A DNA stretch of 5,526 nucleotides, taken from an uncultured Alphaproteobacteria bacterium. Lineage in GTDB: Bacteria > Pseudomonadota > Alphaproteobacteria > Micavibrionales > Micavibrionaceae. The stretch spans positions 1 to 5,526 of the forward strand of contig CAKZMN010000191.1 of assembly GCA_937128575.1 (NCBI GenBank). Direction: 5' to 3'. Of the stretch, positions 5,229-5,526 are shown in pieces. Position numbers and translations under genes: made by a program. Numbering within the stretch: position 1 is the first letter of the stretch; the number at the start of each line of letters is the position of its first letter. The notes under the pieces were generated by a model. The model was not told the DNA's origin. It searched no databases and was given only the letters and a program-made list of their open reading frames with translations.

Positions 5229-5526
5229 TGCGTGTATTGATTAGCAAAATTGGAGAAGTTGATAGCTTTGCGGCGCGGGTTTTGGCCTTTATCGCGGCGC
5301 TTATTTTATATGGCACATTTGGTTCGCCCACGCCGGATTATCCGGGGGTGGTTGAAATTTTGATTGCTGCGTGTCTTGTTGTGGCGGTTGGCGTTTGTGA
5401 TTTCTGTAGTGCGCTGCGGCTTGATCAATCACGCTTAGCGTGGGATGGGGCGGGGCGTTTATTATTGATTTACGGTTTGAGCGTCCCGGTTTTAATGGGC
5501 GCGCTTGGAGGACGCGATCCTTCTGT
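5228..5526 (+). CDS. Multi-pass membrane protein, N-terminal part (3' end outside the window)
   Basis: The ATG at 5228-5230 shares its A with the TGA stop of the permease gene (TGATG), and the frame stays open for 99 codons to the window edge. The product starts MRVLISKIGEVDSFAARVL. Three hydrophobic segments are seen at about 14-32, 41-64 and 75-93, separated by short loops (GSPTPDYPG, RLDQSRLAWDG), ending ALGGRDPS. A purine stretch, TTGGAGAA, lies inside the gene at 5250-5257, so the start rests on coupling to the permease rather than on its own ribosome site. The helix-loop pattern vaguely recalls O-antigen ligase/polymerase-like proteins, but too little is visible for a family call. The overlap suggests expression together with the permease. 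Confidence 0.7.
   Translation, partial: MRVLISKIGEVDSFAARVLAFIAALILYGTFGSPTPDYPGVVEILIAACLVVAVGVCDFCSALRLDQSRLAWDGAGRLLLIYGLSVPVLMGALGGRDPS

Overview
The window looks like an ordinary chromosomal stretch of an alphaproteobacterium of moderate GC content. The best taxonomic pointers are the alphaproteobacterial type of HemY (HemY_N membrane anchor, TPR array, C-terminal W-x-C...EWR motif) and possible CtrA-type TTAA boxes. No rRNA, tRNA, CRISPR array, insertion sequence or phage module was seen. Codon use is mixed (GC3 around one half where counted), except for the first ~250 bases, which are strongly GC3-biased.

Layout, left to right. (1) 1-495 (+) is the 3' end of an FMN-binding glutamate synthase family gene, followed by a probable intrinsic terminator. 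(2) 588-1961 (+) is hemY, a membrane-anchored TPR protein. It ends in a small palindrome shared with the convergent gene. (3) 1975-2814 (-) is a rhomboid intramembrane serine protease with an intact Ser/His dyad and a long charged cytoplasmic N-terminus. (4) 2831-2867 is a strong hairpin whose G:U pairs show that it works on the minus-strand transcript. It terminates (5) 2913-3575 (-), an unrecognised soluble 220-aa protein with an acidic-to-basic linker and an internal helical repeat. (6) 3576-3791 is a 216-base divergent intergenic region with an extended -10 promoter for the rightward genes and a cluster of TTAA boxes resembling CtrA sites. (7) 3792-4349 (+) is an unrecognised, very basic protein with a clear Sec signal peptide. 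(8) 4383-5228 (+) is a TauE/SafE-family membrane permease. (9) 5228-5526 (+) is the start of a further polytopic membrane protein, overlapping the permease stop by one base and running off the window.

The genes do not form one recognisable pathway. The rightward trio 3792-4349, 4383-5228 and 5228-> is probably co-transcribed, and the last two are translationally coupled. I see no convincing novel system. The best leads are the abrupt codon-use break inside the glutamate synthase gene, the two unrecognised proteins flanking the TTAA-box intergenic region, the start of the rhomboid gene right behind a strong hairpin, and the degenerate metal ribbon in HemY.
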